DNA of 64,000 nucleotides from contig NZ_CAAHFB010000001.1 of assembly GCF_900880625.1 (NCBI RefSeq), positions 1,550,001 through 1,614,000 of the forward strand. The letters are read 5' to 3'. The DNA comes from Halorhabdus rudnickae. GTDB lineage: Archaea; Halobacteriota; Halobacteria; Halobacteriales; Haloarculaceae. Shown here piece after piece: positions 52,042 to 61,656 of this stretch. The first letter of the stretch is position 1, and each line of letters opens with the position of its first letter. A model generated the notes under the pieces. The model made no database searches. It was not told where the DNA came from and saw nothing but the letters and a program-made list of their open reading frames with translations. Made by a program: the position numbers and the translations under genes.

Positions 52042-53365
52042 CGCGAACACCGAACGCAAGGTCGAGGCCGCCGAGAAAGCGGCTCTCGAGCTTGCGAACG
52101 TCAGCGACGCCGACCGCAGTGCTGCCCTGGAAGCAATCGGTGACGCCATCGATGAACACCGCGAGTCGATCATCGCGGTCAACGACGAGGACGTCGCGGC
52201 AGCCGAGGAACTGCTCGAAGCCGGCGAGTACACCCAGGCGTTGGTCGACCGGCTGAAAGTCGACGACGCCAAGGTCGACTCGATCGTCGAGATGGTCGAG
52301 AGCGTCGCCGAGATGGACGACCCCCTCGGTGAGACGCTGGCGGCGCGACACCTCGACGACGATCTGGATCTCTACAAGGTCGCCGTCCCCATCGGTGTGA
52401 TCGGGACGGTCTTCGAGTCGCGGCCGGACGCACTCGTCCAGATTGCCGCACTCGCCCTCAAGTCGGGCAACGCGGTCATTCTCAAGGGCGGCAGCGAAGC
52501 AAGCGAGTCCAACCGCGAACTGTTCGAGATCATCCGAGAAGCCGCCCAGGAAATCGAGGCAATTCCTGAAGGGTGGGTCCAGTTGATCGAGGCCCGCGAG
52601 GCCGTCGACGCCGTCCTCTCGATGGACGACCACATCGACCTGCTGATGCCCCGTGGTTCCTCGGAGTTCGTCAGCTACGTTCAGGACAACACCCAGATAC
52701 CCGTCCTGGGTCACACGGAGGGCGTCTGTCACGTCTACGTCGACAGCGAAGCTGACCTTGAGGAGGCTGTCGAGGTGGCCTACGACGCGAAGGTACAGTA
52801 CCCTGCCGTCTGTAACGCCGTCGAGACGCTGCTGGTCCACGAGGACGTGGCCGAGTCGTTCCTGCCCGAGATGGCCGACCGCTATGCCGAGGCTGGCGTC
52901 GAACTACGCGGCGACGAGCGAACGCGAGAGATCCTCGCCGATTCCGACCTCGATATCCTGGAGGCGACGGACGAGGACTGGCGGACCGAATACGGCGACT
53001 TGATCCTCTCGATCAAAGTCGTCGACTCCCTCGTGGACGCAATCGATCACGTCAACACGAACGGCTCGAAACACACCGAATCGATCCTGACCGAGGACGA
53101 TGACAAAGCTCGGACATTCATGACCGCGATCGACGCTGCCAGCGTCTTCCACAACGCCTCGACCCGGTTCGCTGACGGATATCGCTACGGGCTGGGCGCG
53201 GAGGTCGGTATCTCGACGGGCAAGATCCACGCCCGCGGCCCCGTCGGCCTCGAAGGGCTAACGACCTACAAGTACTACCTGGAGGGGGACGGCCATCTCG
53301 TCGCGTCCTACGCCGGCGAGGATGCCCTGCCGTTCTCCCACGAAAAGTTCGACGGCGAGTGGTGA
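52034..53365 (+). CDS. proA: Glutamate-5-semialdehyde dehydrogenase
   Basis: A 443-residue NADPH-dependent reductase of glutamyl-5-phosphate. Motifs are [58 protein letters not shown] and the catalytic Cys in [33 protein letters not shown] is near the C-terminus. The ATG at 52034 overlaps the proB stop by 8 bases; another in-frame ATG at 52022 is possible. Completes the proC-proB-proA set. Confidence 0.94.
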   Translation: MTDANTERKVEAAEKAALELANVSDADRSAALEAIGDAIDEHRESIIAVNDEDVAAAEELLEAGEYTQALVDRLKVDDAKVDSIVEMVESVAEMDDPLGETLAARHLDDDLDLYKVAVPIGVIGTVFESRPDALVQIAALALKSGNAVILKGGSEASESNRELFEIIREAAQEIEAIPEGWVQLIEAREAVDAVLSMDDHIDLLMPRGSSEFVSYVQDNTQIPVLGHTEGVCHVYVDSEADLEEAVEVAYDAKVQYPAVCNAVETLLVHEDVAESFLPEMADRYAEAGVELRGDERTREILADSDLDILEATDEDWRTEYGDLILSIKVVDSLVDAIDHVNTNGSKHTESILTEDDDKARTFMTAIDAASVFHNASTRFADGYRYGLGAEVGISTGKIHARGPVGLEGLTTYKYYLEGDGHLVASYAGEDALPFSHEKFDGEW

Positions 53366-53407
53366 GGGCAGCGTCGATCGGCGACTCCAGTTGGTAAACC
53401 GACGGCG

Positions 53408-53743
53408 TTGCAGGGAGACGTACGCCTAACAGGCAGCCACCGAACCGCCGTCCAGTATGGCAGCGACGATCTGCGGGACCATTGGGGTGTGGCTCGGCGG
53501 GCGAACCCAGCGTTTGCAGTGTCCGTCGTCGCGATCCCGCTCGCGGCACTGGGTTACGCGCTGACGATCGCATCGATTCAACAGCACACCTACGTCCACG
53601 TGATAGCTGGGGTCCTCTGGACGGGCATCGACGCGTTCATCGGTGCGGTCCTCGGGCCGGTTATCGGCGGCGTTCAGGGGCTGTTTCAGCTCCTGTTGAT
53701 CCTCGACATGGTGTATCTCCGGTACGGCGGGTTTCTGTTCTGA
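53408..53743 (+). CDS. Short membrane protein, probably C-terminally truncated
   Basis: About 111 codons from a TTG; a GTG at 53489 is an alternative start. The segment DHWGVARRANPAFAVSVVAI leads into three hydrophobic helices (LAALGYALTIASIQ, VIAGVLWTGIDAFIGAVLGP and LFQLLLILDMVYL). The first part resembles haloarchaeal DUF2269-like membrane proteins, which are normally longer. Here the sequence diverges after VIGGVQG, so it may be a truncated version. Confidence 0.5.
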   Translation: MQGDVRLTGSHRTAVQYGSDDLRDHWGVARRANPAFAVSVVAIPLAALGYALTIASIQQHTYVHVIAGVLWTGIDAFIGAVLGPVIGGVQGLFQLLLILDMVYLRYGGFLF

Positions 53744-53775
53744 GTCGCGCGAGGACAGCCCCGGGTTCCCTCGAC

Positions 53776-54264
53776 TCACGCCATCACGACCCGAACGTCG
53801 TGGGCCTGGTCGTCCCCGAAGGCGGGCACGACGGTGCCATCGATGGTGTCGCCGTTGACCTCGACAGTCTCGACGCTTGATTCGACACCGTCGGGGTTCT
53901 CAACGCTGATCTCGTCGGTCGTCCCACGGAACTCACGGGTCATCTCGAAGTCGTCCCAGTCGGCCGGGATCGACGGGTCGATCACGAACCCGTCGTGATC
54001 TGGTCCAACGCCGAGGATGTAACGGGTGAGCACGACGTAGTTCCAGGCCGCCGTCCCGGCCAGCCAGGAGTTCTTGGCCTCGCCGGTGGTCTGAGCGTCC
54101 GAGCCGGCGATGGTCTGGGCGTAGACGAACTGCCCGGCGATGAACATCGACTCGGCGCGCTCCTCGGGGACGTCGTGTTCGGCCGTCTGGAAAGATTCGG
54201 TGTCTGTGAGTTGTTCGCGGAGATCCGTCGGACCCTCGACGTGTGTGCCATTCCCTAGATGATA
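53776..54264 (-). pseudogene. C-terminal relic of a GH94-type glycoside phosphorylase
   Basis: The open minus-strand frame reads TDLREQLTDTESFQTAEHDV and MFIAGQFVYAQTIAGSDAQT. Then follow EAKNSWLAGTAAWNYVVLTR, GFVIDPSIPADWDDFEMTRE and FGDDQAHDVRVVMA. This is the C-terminal (alpha/alpha)6 end plus beta-sandwich tail of cellobiose-phosphorylase-like GH94 enzymes. The N-terminal about 600-700 residues and the catalytic Asp are absent, and a stop lies upstream. A remnant of sugar metabolism. Confidence 0.8.
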
Positions 54265-54316
54265 TCACCCACGCGGAGGAGTTTCACCCTCTCGGGGGTG
54301 AGGCAGTCACGTCCGC

Positions 54317-55663
54317 TCACTCGATGAGCGGCGTCCCGTCGGCGTTTGGTCCCAGCCGCGGCCCAGGCGGATCACCGCGGACCGGTTCCCGCTGTCGGTA
54401 GTCCGTCGAACGTTCGACTGGTGTCCGTCCGATCGACCGGATTAACTCGCTGTAGTCCGCAAACGAGCGGTACTGCCCGAACTCCCCTCCGGCGCGGGCT
54501 GTGATCTCCTCGGAGAGGATCGTCCCCATGAAGTCGTCCGCGCCACAGGAAAGCAGTTTCAGCCCGAACTCGTCGCCGTACTTGACCCACGACGACTGGA
54601 TGTGCTTGACGTTATCGAGAAACAGTCGCGAGACAGCAATCATCAACTCGTCTTCTACCCGAGAGGCCCCGCTGTCGACCATCCCGTTCTCGGCCAGGGG
54701 CGTGTCCGGGTGGATGAACGAGAGCGGGACGAACTCCGTGATCGCACCTGTCCGGCCTTGCAACTCGCGGACGCGTTTCAGGTGCAGCGCCCGATGGGCC
54801 TCGTTCTCGACGTGACCGTACATGATCGTCGAGGTGACGTCCAGACCGACGTCGGCGGCGGCCTCCATCGCTGCCAGCCATTCGCCGGTGTCGATCTTCG
54901 CGGGACAGATCACGTCCCGGACCTCGTCGACGAGGATCTCCGCCGCGGTGCCGGGAACGCTGTCCAACCCGGCCTCGGCGAGCCGTCGGTAAACAGTCTG
55001 ATACTCCCAGTCTGTCCCGCGACGGGCATGAGCGGCTTCTTCCGGTGTCAGCGAGTGAACGTGGACGCCGTCGACGGCCATCGCCTCAATCTGCTCGACG
55101 TAGGTCCCTGGATCAGTTGTATAGGATTCGGGCGACCGGTAGTTCAGTCCATCTTTCTCGCTTGTTTCGAGGACCGCACGGTGATCGTCGTCCAGGGCGA
55201 ACGCGGGGTGCAGTCCCGAAACGGAAGTCACCTCGTAGATCCCGCGCTTGAGAGCCTTGGTGACGATTTCGCGAGATTGAGCAGGAGTCTTCGTAAAGCC
55301 CGGATGATCGTCCGGACAGTCGGCCCGGAACTGTTCGGCGCTGTCCTTGAAGTTGCAGAACAGACACCCCGTGTCGCAGGCGGTCGTCACGTTGTTGTTG
55401 AGGTTGGCGACGACGGTGACGTCCTCGCCGACGACCTCCCGGCGGCGGTGATCGGCAGCCTCTAAGACCGCCTCCTTGCGTTCGGGGTCGATCCCGGGTC
55501 GTTCAGACCCCGTCGTCAAGAGTTCGATCGCGTCGGCAACCGAGAGACGGTCACCGTCTCGGGCCTTCCGGAGGGCGTTCTCGAAGTGCTGGTCGCTCTC
55601 CGGCCGGCGTTCAAAATCGAAGTCCCCACGCGGGACGTTTGCGCCGATCTTTTCGGCAGCCAT
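54317..55663 (-). CDS. cofH: FO synthase subunit 2 (coenzyme F420 biosynthesis)
   Basis: A 448-residue radical-SAM enzyme transferring a tyrosine-derived group to the pyrimidine precursor of the deazaflavin FO. The cluster motif is CDTGCLFCNFKD (CxxxCxxC). Further motifs are YEVTSVSGLHPAF, GVHVHSLTPEEAAHARRG and VPGTAAEILVDEVRDVICP, and the MYGHVENEAHRA region. The ATG at 55663 gives the usual start; a longer in-frame start at 55753 overlaps the divergent promoter region. cofG is not in the window. Confidence 0.92.
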   Translation of the reverse strand: MAAEKIGANVPRGDFDFERRPESDQHFENALRKARDGDRLSVADAIELLTTGSERPGIDPERKEAVLEAADHRRREVVGEDVTVVANLNNNVTTACDTGCLFCNFKDSAEQFRADCPDDHPGFTKTPAQSREIVTKALKRGIYEVTSVSGLHPAFALDDDHRAVLETSEKDGLNYRSPESYTTDPGTYVEQIEAMAVDGVHVHSLTPEEAAHARRGTDWEYQTVYRRLAEAGLDSVPGTAAEILVDEVRDVICPAKIDTGEWLAAMEAAADVGLDVTSTIMYGHVENEAHRALHLKRVRELQGRTGAITEFVPLSFIHPDTPLAENGMVDSGASRVEDELMIAVSRLFLDNVKHIQSSWVKYGDEFGLKLLSCGADDFMGTILSEEITARAGGEFGQYRSFADYSELIRSIGRTPVERSTDYRQREPVRGDPPGPRLGPNADGTPLIE

Positions 55664-55787
55664 CGGGTTATATCCCGGGATCAGGCATCTTAACGTCGGG
55701 GATCGCGTCGTCAAGCGCCGGTGTCGAAAACGCCGGTCTTGGACCGGTAACACAACGTTGATTTGGCGACCTCCCCTCGATCAGTCC

Positions 55788-57377
55788 GTGACTGACCCTC
55801 CAGCCGATGCCGACCCGTCGGTCCCCGACGATCGCGATGACGACCCGCCACCGACCGGTCCCCAGACGGAGCCAACTGGTGGGTCTGAAGGTGGGCCGGA
55901 CCGAGAGGATCAGTCGGATTCCATCACCGAAGGGAGCCTGATCCGACCGCTGATGGGACTGGCCTGGCCGATTGTCGTCATCCAGCTGTTGCAGGTCACC
56001 TACAACATCGCCGACACGGTGTGGCTCGGGCGGCTCTCGGCGGACGCGGTCGGCGCGATCAGCCTCGCCTTCCCGCTGATCTTCCTGTTGATCGCCGTCG
56101 CTGGCGGCTTTACGACTGCGGGGGCGATTCTCGTCGCCCAGTACACCGGCGCGAAGGGCGAGCGCTCGGCCGGCCTCGTCACCGGCCAGACCGTTTCGTT
56201 CGTGGGACTGCTGTCGGTCGTGATCGGCGTCGTCGGGTACTTCTATACTCGTCCCGCACTCGAACTCCTCCCGAGCGATCCCGAGACATCGGCGACGGTC
56301 ATCCCGCTCGCGGCCGATTACATGGAAGTCATCTTCATGGGTATTCCGCTGATGTTCGGATTCTTTATTTTCTCAGCACTCATGCGTGGCTACGGCGACA
56401 CGCGAACGCCGATGTTCGTCATGGTTGTCTCGGTCGCCCTCAACGTCTTCCTGGACCCATTCTTCATCTTCGGGTTCGCCGGCAACCCACTGTTCGGGTG
56501 GCTCGGGCTCGGTGGCCTGGAGGCGTCACTTCACGCCGCGACGGGATTCTCGGGTCTCGGGATCGGCGGCGCAGCGCTGGCGACGATCCTCTCTCGTGGC
56601 GTCGGGACGGGGATCGGTCTCTGGTTGCTGTTCGGGACGTCGATCGGCCCCGCCGTCACGCTCGCGCACTTGCGCCCCGACTTCGGCGTCATCGAGGACA
56701 TCGTCCGGTTGGGGACGCCAAGCATGGTCGAGCAGTCGACCAGCGCGCTGGCGATGATTACCTTGACGGCGATAATCGTCACGTTCACGCCGCCGGTCGT
56801 CGCCGCCTACGGCCTGGGCAATCGCCTGATTTCGCTGGTGTTCCTGCCGGCAATGGGACTCGGCCGGGCGATCGACACCATGGTCGGGCAAAATCTCGGC
56901 GCCGATCGCGCCGACCGCGCCTCGCGGGCGACCTGGCTGGCCGCTGGAACCGGCGCGGCAGTGATGACGGTCGTCGCGGTGATCGCCGTCCTGTTCACCG
57001 AGCCAATCGTCGCCGTGTTCATGGGCGACGTCCCAGACGCTGCCGCGACGATCGCAAACGGCGTCGAGTACGTCCGGATCCGGTCGGCCGAGTTCGCCTT
57101 TATCGGCGTCACACAGGTGATCCTCGGCGCGTTCCGCGGGGCGGGCAACACTCGAACGGCGATGATCATCTCGATTCTGACGCTGTGGATCGGGCGAGTC
57201 GGTAGCGTCGCCCTCCTGGTCTTCGTCTTCGAGTGGGGGGCGACGGGCGTCTGGGTCGGCATGGCGCTTGGCAACATCGTCGGTGCAGTCGTCGGCGTCG
57301 CGTGGTTCCTCCGGGGCACCTGGAAAGAGCGGTACATCGACGATCCGGCGATCGAACCCGAGGAGACCGCAACCTGA
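55788..57377 (+). CDS. MATE family efflux transporter
   Basis: A 529-residue protein starting at GTG, with an acidic/Pro-rich cytoplasmic lead of about 50 residues. Twelve membrane helices in two homologous halves follow. MATE motifs are MGLAWPIVVIQLLQVTYNIA in helix 1, AGAILVAQYTGAKGERSAG, and in the second half STSALAMITLTAIIVTF and AMGLGRAIDTMVGQNLGADR. It exports drugs or metabolites in exchange for Na+ or H+. The substrate is unknown. Confidence 0.9.
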   Translation: MTDPPADADPSVPDDRDDDPPPTGPQTEPTGGSEGGPDREDQSDSITEGSLIRPLMGLAWPIVVIQLLQVTYNIADTVWLGRLSADAVGAISLAFPLIFLLIAVAGGFTTAGAILVAQYTGAKGERSAGLVTGQTVSFVGLLSVVIGVVGYFYTRPALELLPSDPETSATVIPLAADYMEVIFMGIPLMFGFFIFSALMRGYGDTRTPMFVMVVSVALNVFLDPFFIFGFAGNPLFGWLGLGGLEASLHAATGFSGLGIGGAALATILSRGVGTGIGLWLLFGTSIGPAVTLAHLRPDFGVIEDIVRLGTPSMVEQSTSALAMITLTAIIVTFTPPVVAAYGLGNRLISLVFLPAMGLGRAIDTMVGQNLGADRADRASRATWLAAGTGAAVMTVVAVIAVLFTEPIVAVFMGDVPDAAATIANGVEYVRIRSAEFAFIGVTQVILGAFRGAGNTRTAMIISILTLWIGRVGSVALLVFVFEWGATGVWVGMALGNIVGAVVGVAWFLRGTWKERYIDDPAIEPEETAT

Positions 57378-57403
57378 CGCGAGGAGAATATGGACGGGGC
57401 GTC

Positions 57404-58429
57404 TCACGCATTCGGCAACAGATCGACCGCCACGTCGAGCGTTTCGAGAACCACCCAGCCGACGAACAGCGCGTAGATCCCCAGCAGGCCGACTGCTTCC
57501 CGCTCGGACAGCGTAAGGTCAGTTCGCATGACGGTAAAGAGCGCGATTGTCGCCGTCGTGAGCACGCCGAACATCGGGACGGCCATCGCGAAGTCGATCG
57601 TCTCCTCGCCGACCAGCAGGATACCGATCGGAATCGCCACGAGCAGGTCGAACGTATTCGATCCGAGGACGTTTGCCAGCGACGCAACCGGCCGCCGTGC
57701 GCGTGCGGCCCGGACGCTGACCAGCGAGTCCGGCAGACTGGTTGCACCGGCGACGATCGTCACGCCCAGCAAGAACTCGGGAACGCCGAAGATCATACCC
57801 AACGAGGAGACGGCCTCGACGAGGAAGTGTACGGCGAGGAGGATGACGGCCAGCCCGGCCGCCAGCCGAAGCCATTGCCGACCCGGATCGACTGCGTTCC
57901 CCGACTCGTCGTCCCCAGGCACGTGATCAGCCGTGTCTTGGTACTGGATGAAAACGTACAGGCCGTACAGTGCCAGCGGAAGCAGCGCGAGGGGCCGGGT
58001 GATCGTTCCCGAAAGGCCATCCCCGGCGGGGTAGTAGATGACGCCCAGCGCGAAGGTGATCAACAGCGCCGAGACGGCCAGCATGTAGAACTGGGCCTCC
58101 TTGTAGACGAGCGTCCGGTTGGATTCGATCGGGTCGTCGGTCAACAACCCGGCGAACCCGGGGATGACCAAGACGTTGAAGATTGCCGATCCCACGATCC
58201 CACCGACGCCGATCGCCAGCGAGCCGGCCAGACCGGCGATCACGACAGTCGCGAGTTCCGGCATGCTCGAACCGACAGCGGCAATCACGGCTCCCTGGAC
58301 GACCTGCGGGAGGCCGTAATGGCTTGCCAGCCGATCGCTGGCCTCCTCGAGCCAGCCGCTACCGAACCAGATGGCTCCGGCAGCCAATACGATGATGGCG
58401 ACGTCGGTGAGCAGTGTGCTAGTACTCAT
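57404..58429 (-). CDS. Calcium/sodium antiporter (CaCA family)
   Basis: A 341-residue exchanger with ten helices and two clear alpha-repeats: AVIAAVGSSMPELATVVIAG (about 47-66) and VTIVAGATSLPDSLVSVRAA (about 224-243), each with the GSS/ATS-P-E/D core. GSAIFNVLVIPG and GSNTFDLLVAIPIG are the second parts of the repeats. It is expected to exchange Ca2+ for Na+ or H+. Convergent with the MATE gene. Confidence 0.92.
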   Translation of the reverse strand: MSTSTLLTDVAIIVLAAGAIWFGSGWLEEASDRLASHYGLPQVVQGAVIAAVGSSMPELATVVIAGLAGSLAIGVGGIVGSAIFNVLVIPGFAGLLTDDPIESNRTLVYKEAQFYMLAVSALLITFALGVIYYPAGDGLSGTITRPLALLPLALYGLYVFIQYQDTADHVPGDDESGNAVDPGRQWLRLAAGLAVILLAVHFLVEAVSSLGMIFGVPEFLLGVTIVAGATSLPDSLVSVRAARARRPVASLANVLGSNTFDLLVAIPIGILLVGEETIDFAMAVPMFGVLTTATIALFTVMRTDLTLSEREAVGLLGIYALFVGWVVLETLDVAVDLLPNA

Positions 58430-58468
58430 CGGGAGACAATCGTGGAGTGTTACGTGTTAACGAGGAAA

Positions 58469-60355
58469 TCATTCCATCTGGCAGAAGGCCATCCCGTCAT
58501 GGACCGCCTCGCTCTCGCCGAGTAAGGTCACTTTATCGCCCGCCTCGACGGTGTAGTCGGCGTTCGGAACGAACGTATCGCCGTTCTTGCTGACCAGGGC
58601 GATCAGACACGAATCGGGCAGCTCCGGCCCGATGTCGCGGATCGTCCGGCCGACGAGGTTGTCACTGGTCACTTCGATCTCCTGGACGTCGCCGACGCGG
58701 TTCACGTCGGTCATCCAGCGGGCCATCGCCGGCCGTTCGATCTGGTTGTCGATCGCCCACGCGACTGCCATCGACGAGGAGATCGTCCGGACGCCCAGAT
58801 CCTCGAAAGCCTCGACGTTGTCGGGATTGTTTGCCCGGGCGATGATGTCCTCGATCTCGAAGTTGGTACTTGCGAGCTGGGCAACCAGGAGGTTGGTGTC
58901 GTCATCACCAGTCGCTGCGACGATCGTCTTCGCGTTGCTCGCGCCGGCCTCCCGTAACACGTCGGTGTCCGTCCCGTCGCCGATGATCGCGGTGAACCCG
59001 TCGTTGCGGATGGCTTCGACCTGTGTTTCGTCGTCTTCGATGATGACGACGTTCTCTCCACGCTCTTCGAGGCGGGTGGCGAGCGCACGACCGACGCGGC
59101 CGCCGCCCACGATGATGACTCGCATTGGTATCACGTCCAAGTATTCTGCGACGTAGCGTGCCAGGCCGCCTTCGACGACGGCCGTGGCGAGGATGACCAG
59201 AAAGACTGTTCCGATGAGGACGTTGGCCTCCGCGACCATGCCCTGTGACTGCAGTTCGATGGCGAACAGCGTCGCGACGGAGGCGGGAATGATCCCGCGC
59301 GGCCCGACGAAACTCATGAACGCCCGTTCGCCGAACGTAAAGCGGTTTCCAACCGTCGAAACGAACATCAAAAGAGGACGGATGAGTGCCGCAACCGCGA
59401 CGGCCACGACCAGTCCAGGCACCCAGACCTCAAAGAGGACATCCAGCTCCAGGATCGCTGCCAGCGTGATGAACACGAACGACAGCACCAGCAGCGTCAC
59501 GTCGCCTTTGAAGGCAGTAATGTCTTCCTCGTAGGGAATGTCCAGGTTGCCGAGGACGATCCCGGCCGTCGCGGCAGCGGCGACACCGGCTTCGCCCGAG
59601 AGATAGTTCGCCCCGGCGTAGGAGACGATCGCCCCGGCGAGCACCAGCAGCCGGGCGTTCCGCGGGGCGTCCCCCGGCGAGAGGTCGACGTATCGAAGCA
59701 AGTAGTAGACGACGGCGGCGACGACCATCCCGACGAGCAGCCCCTGGCCGAGCCGTTCGGCGAATGCACTGAGTAACTCGACGGGCGGCGCGCCACTGAG
59801 GACGATCACTTCGAAGACGACGACGGCAGTGATTGCCGCCGTCACGTCGTTGACGATCCCCTCCGTCTCCAGGGCGGTGGCGACGCGATCCCGGACCGGG
59901 ACGACGTTGAGGATCGGTGCGATGACGGTCGGTCCCGTCGCCACGAGCAACGCTCCGATCAGGAACGACAGTCCCCAGGTGGTTGTCTCGAACGCGAGTT
60001 TCACGGCGACGGCCGTCCCGACCAGTGCGATCGCCGCGCCGAGGGTGACCAGCCGGAAGGTCGCAGCCGGCGCCTCACGCAACCGGTCGAGGTGAAGGTG
60101 AAAAGCCCCCTCGAAGACGATGATCGCCACCGAGAGCCCGACGATCGCCGAGAGCGGTGCCGCGCCGAAGGTTGAAAGCGAGAAGAGCCGGGAGGGCAAA
60201 ACGAGCCCCGACAGCGGGCCGATCGCGAGACCAGCCGCGATGTAGAAGATGATGCTGGGAAGACGCCAGCGTGCGGCCAGCAACTGCGCGCCGACGCCCA
60301 GCGCGAAGATCATCGCGACCAGCAGGACGATTACGTCCGCGCCGCCGGCGCTCAC
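58469..60355 (-). CDS. NhaP-type cation:proton antiporter with TrkA (RCK) domains
   Basis: A 628-residue protein. Residues 1-390 form 12-13 membrane helices of the CPA1 type. GALLVATGPTVIAPILNVVP carries the antiporter T-P motif, and ATALETEGIVNDVTAAITAV the E-ND motif. From about 395, VIIVGGGRVGRALATRLEER opens a TrkA-N/RCK nucleotide-binding domain, and the last 80 residues form a TrkA-C domain (VTSDNLVGRTIRDIGPELPD). Probably a Na+ or K+/H+ antiporter gated by NAD(H) or cyclic nucleotides. Confidence 0.92.
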   Translation of the reverse strand: MSAGGADVIVLLVAMIFALGVGAQLLAARWRLPSIIFYIAAGLAIGPLSGLVLPSRLFSLSTFGAAPLSAIVGLSVAIIVFEGAFHLHLDRLREAPAATFRLVTLGAAIALVGTAVAVKLAFETTTWGLSFLIGALLVATGPTVIAPILNVVPVRDRVATALETEGIVNDVTAAITAVVVFEVIVLSGAPPVELLSAFAERLGQGLLVGMVVAAVVYYLLRYVDLSPGDAPRNARLLVLAGAIVSYAGANYLSGEAGVAAAATAGIVLGNLDIPYEEDITAFKGDVTLLVLSFVFITLAAILELDVLFEVWVPGLVVAVAVAALIRPLLMFVSTVGNRFTFGERAFMSFVGPRGIIPASVATLFAIELQSQGMVAEANVLIGTVFLVILATAVVEGGLARYVAEYLDVIPMRVIIVGGGRVGRALATRLEERGENVVIIEDDETQVEAIRNDGFTAIIGDGTDTDVLREAGASNAKTIVAATGDDDTNLLVAQLASTNFEIEDIIARANNPDNVEAFEDLGVRTISSSMAVAWAIDNQIERPAMARWMTDVNRVGDVQEIEVTSDNLVGRTIRDIGPELPDSCLIALVSKNGDTFVPNADYTVEAGDKVTLLGESEAVHDGMAFCQME

Positions 60356-60430
60356 GGAGAAACCTCCATACCGATACGCACTTTTCCTGACCCAATAAAA
60401 CGAGCGATTCCGGCGGCGTCGTCGTCAGGA

Positions 60431-61333
60431 CTACTCGTCCAGATATGTCAGTACACCGCGGACGTTCATCGCTGTCTCTCCACGCCCTTTCTCCTCGCCC
60501 CAGATCTCGGTCGCGGCAGTCTCGCCCGCGAAGTGCTCGATCACGGCATCGTCGTCTTCGAGTTCGTTCCGGGCGGCGGCGACCGCCTGGACCCAGTCGC
60601 TGAGTCGACGGGCGTATCCATCGAGCTGGTGGGTCCGCGGTGCGGGGCCGAAGTGGGAGTACAGCAGCGTCTCCGGCGCCAGATTCTGGATCGTTTCGAC
60701 GTCCCGCAGCGCCTGCTCTAGGTCGAAGTCCGGCGGCGGCGATGTCGGCTCCGCCCGGTCACGGTCGGGGACGTACAGCCCTGCCGCGTCGCCGGTGAAG
60801 ACGGCGTCGTTTTCGGGGTCCTCGTAGACGACCTGGTGAGGGGCGTGTCCCGGCGCGTGGTGAGCGACCAGGGCATGATCGCCGAGGTCGACCTCGTCGC
60901 CGTCGGCGATCGTCCGGACGCGATCGTCCGGGACCGGATCCGGCTCGACATAGTGGCTGATCTGGTCGCCGACGGCCTGTTTGGTTCCCTCCCAGAGCCG
61001 CCCGGGATCGACGAGGTGGGCGGCGCCGATCTCGTGGACGACGATCGTCGCGTTGGGACACGCCTCGGAGAGAAAGCCGGCCCCGCCGGCGTGATCGAGG
61101 TGGACGTGTGTCACGGCGATTACCTCGATCTCCGCGGGAGCCAGCCCCACGTCCTCTAGCGCGTCGAGGATCCGCTCGTAGTTGGTGCCGATACCGGTCT
61201 CGACGATCGTGGGTCGCTCGGCGTCGAGGACGTATACCGAGCCGTACCTCTTGACATCGTACATCCCCGTATCGACGTAGTAGAGGTCGCTACAGGTGCC
61301 GGTCGTTACTCGGATCACGTCACCGATAGCCAT
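60431..61333 (-). CDS. MBL-fold metallo-hydrolase
   Basis: A 300-residue metallo-beta-lactamase-fold hydrolase. The metal site motif is THVHLDHAGG (75-84, HxHxDH), with further ligands in GHAPHQVVYED and FTGDAAG, and HFGPAPRTHQLDG near the C-terminus. The ATG at 61333 begins the domain; the open frame upstream overlaps the divergent L40e region. Substrate unknown; the general fold hydrolyses thioesters, lactones or phosphodiesters. Confidence 0.88.
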   Translation of the reverse strand: MAIGDVIRVTTGTCSDLYYVDTGMYDVKRYGSVYVLDAERPTIVETGIGTNYERILDALEDVGLAPAEIEVIAVTHVHLDHAGGAGFLSEACPNATIVVHEIGAAHLVDPGRLWEGTKQAVGDQISHYVEPDPVPDDRVRTIADGDEVDLGDHALVAHHAPGHAPHQVVYEDPENDAVFTGDAAGLYVPDRDRAEPTSPPPDFDLEQALRDVETIQNLAPETLLYSHFGPAPRTHQLDGYARRLSDWVQAVAAARNELEDDDAVIEHFAGETAATEIWGEEKGRGETAMNVRGVLTYLDE

Positions 61334-61406
61334 ACCTGGAGGGCGAGGGCGGCGGAAAAAAGGGTTCCCACTCGGGATCGTTGCGGTGCACCGAGACGGA
61401 GGTGGT

Positions 61407-61556
61407 TCAGGCCGAGCGGGGTTCCTTGGCCTTCGGACGGAGTTTCCCGTAGCCACACTTCCGGCACTGGCTGGCGCGTTCGGGGTTGCGTGCGTTACAC
61501 CGCATGCAGATCTGCTTCTCGAGGAGTCGTCCCTCGGCTTTTTCGAATCTGGCCAT
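61407..61556 (-). CDS. rpl40e: 50S ribosomal protein L40e
   Basis: A 49-residue protein: [20 protein letters not shown] begins it, then [20 protein letters not shown] and PKAKEPRSA. The four cysteines in CMRC and CRKC make the zinc finger of L40e. It is a small archaeal large-subunit protein and matches the family length. Start at the ATG at 61556; the stop overlaps no other gene. Confidence 0.95.
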   Translation of the reverse strand: MARFEKAEGRLLEKQICMRCNARNPERASQCRKCGYGKLRPKAKEPRSA

Positions 61557-61656
61557 TGTGAGCCGGGATTACCGACGCGCGCGTTTAACTTTTCCGAGTC
61601 AGCCCGCCCTGGGATCAGCGGTCCATTGATACGTCGTCCACCCGTGGCCACGGGAC

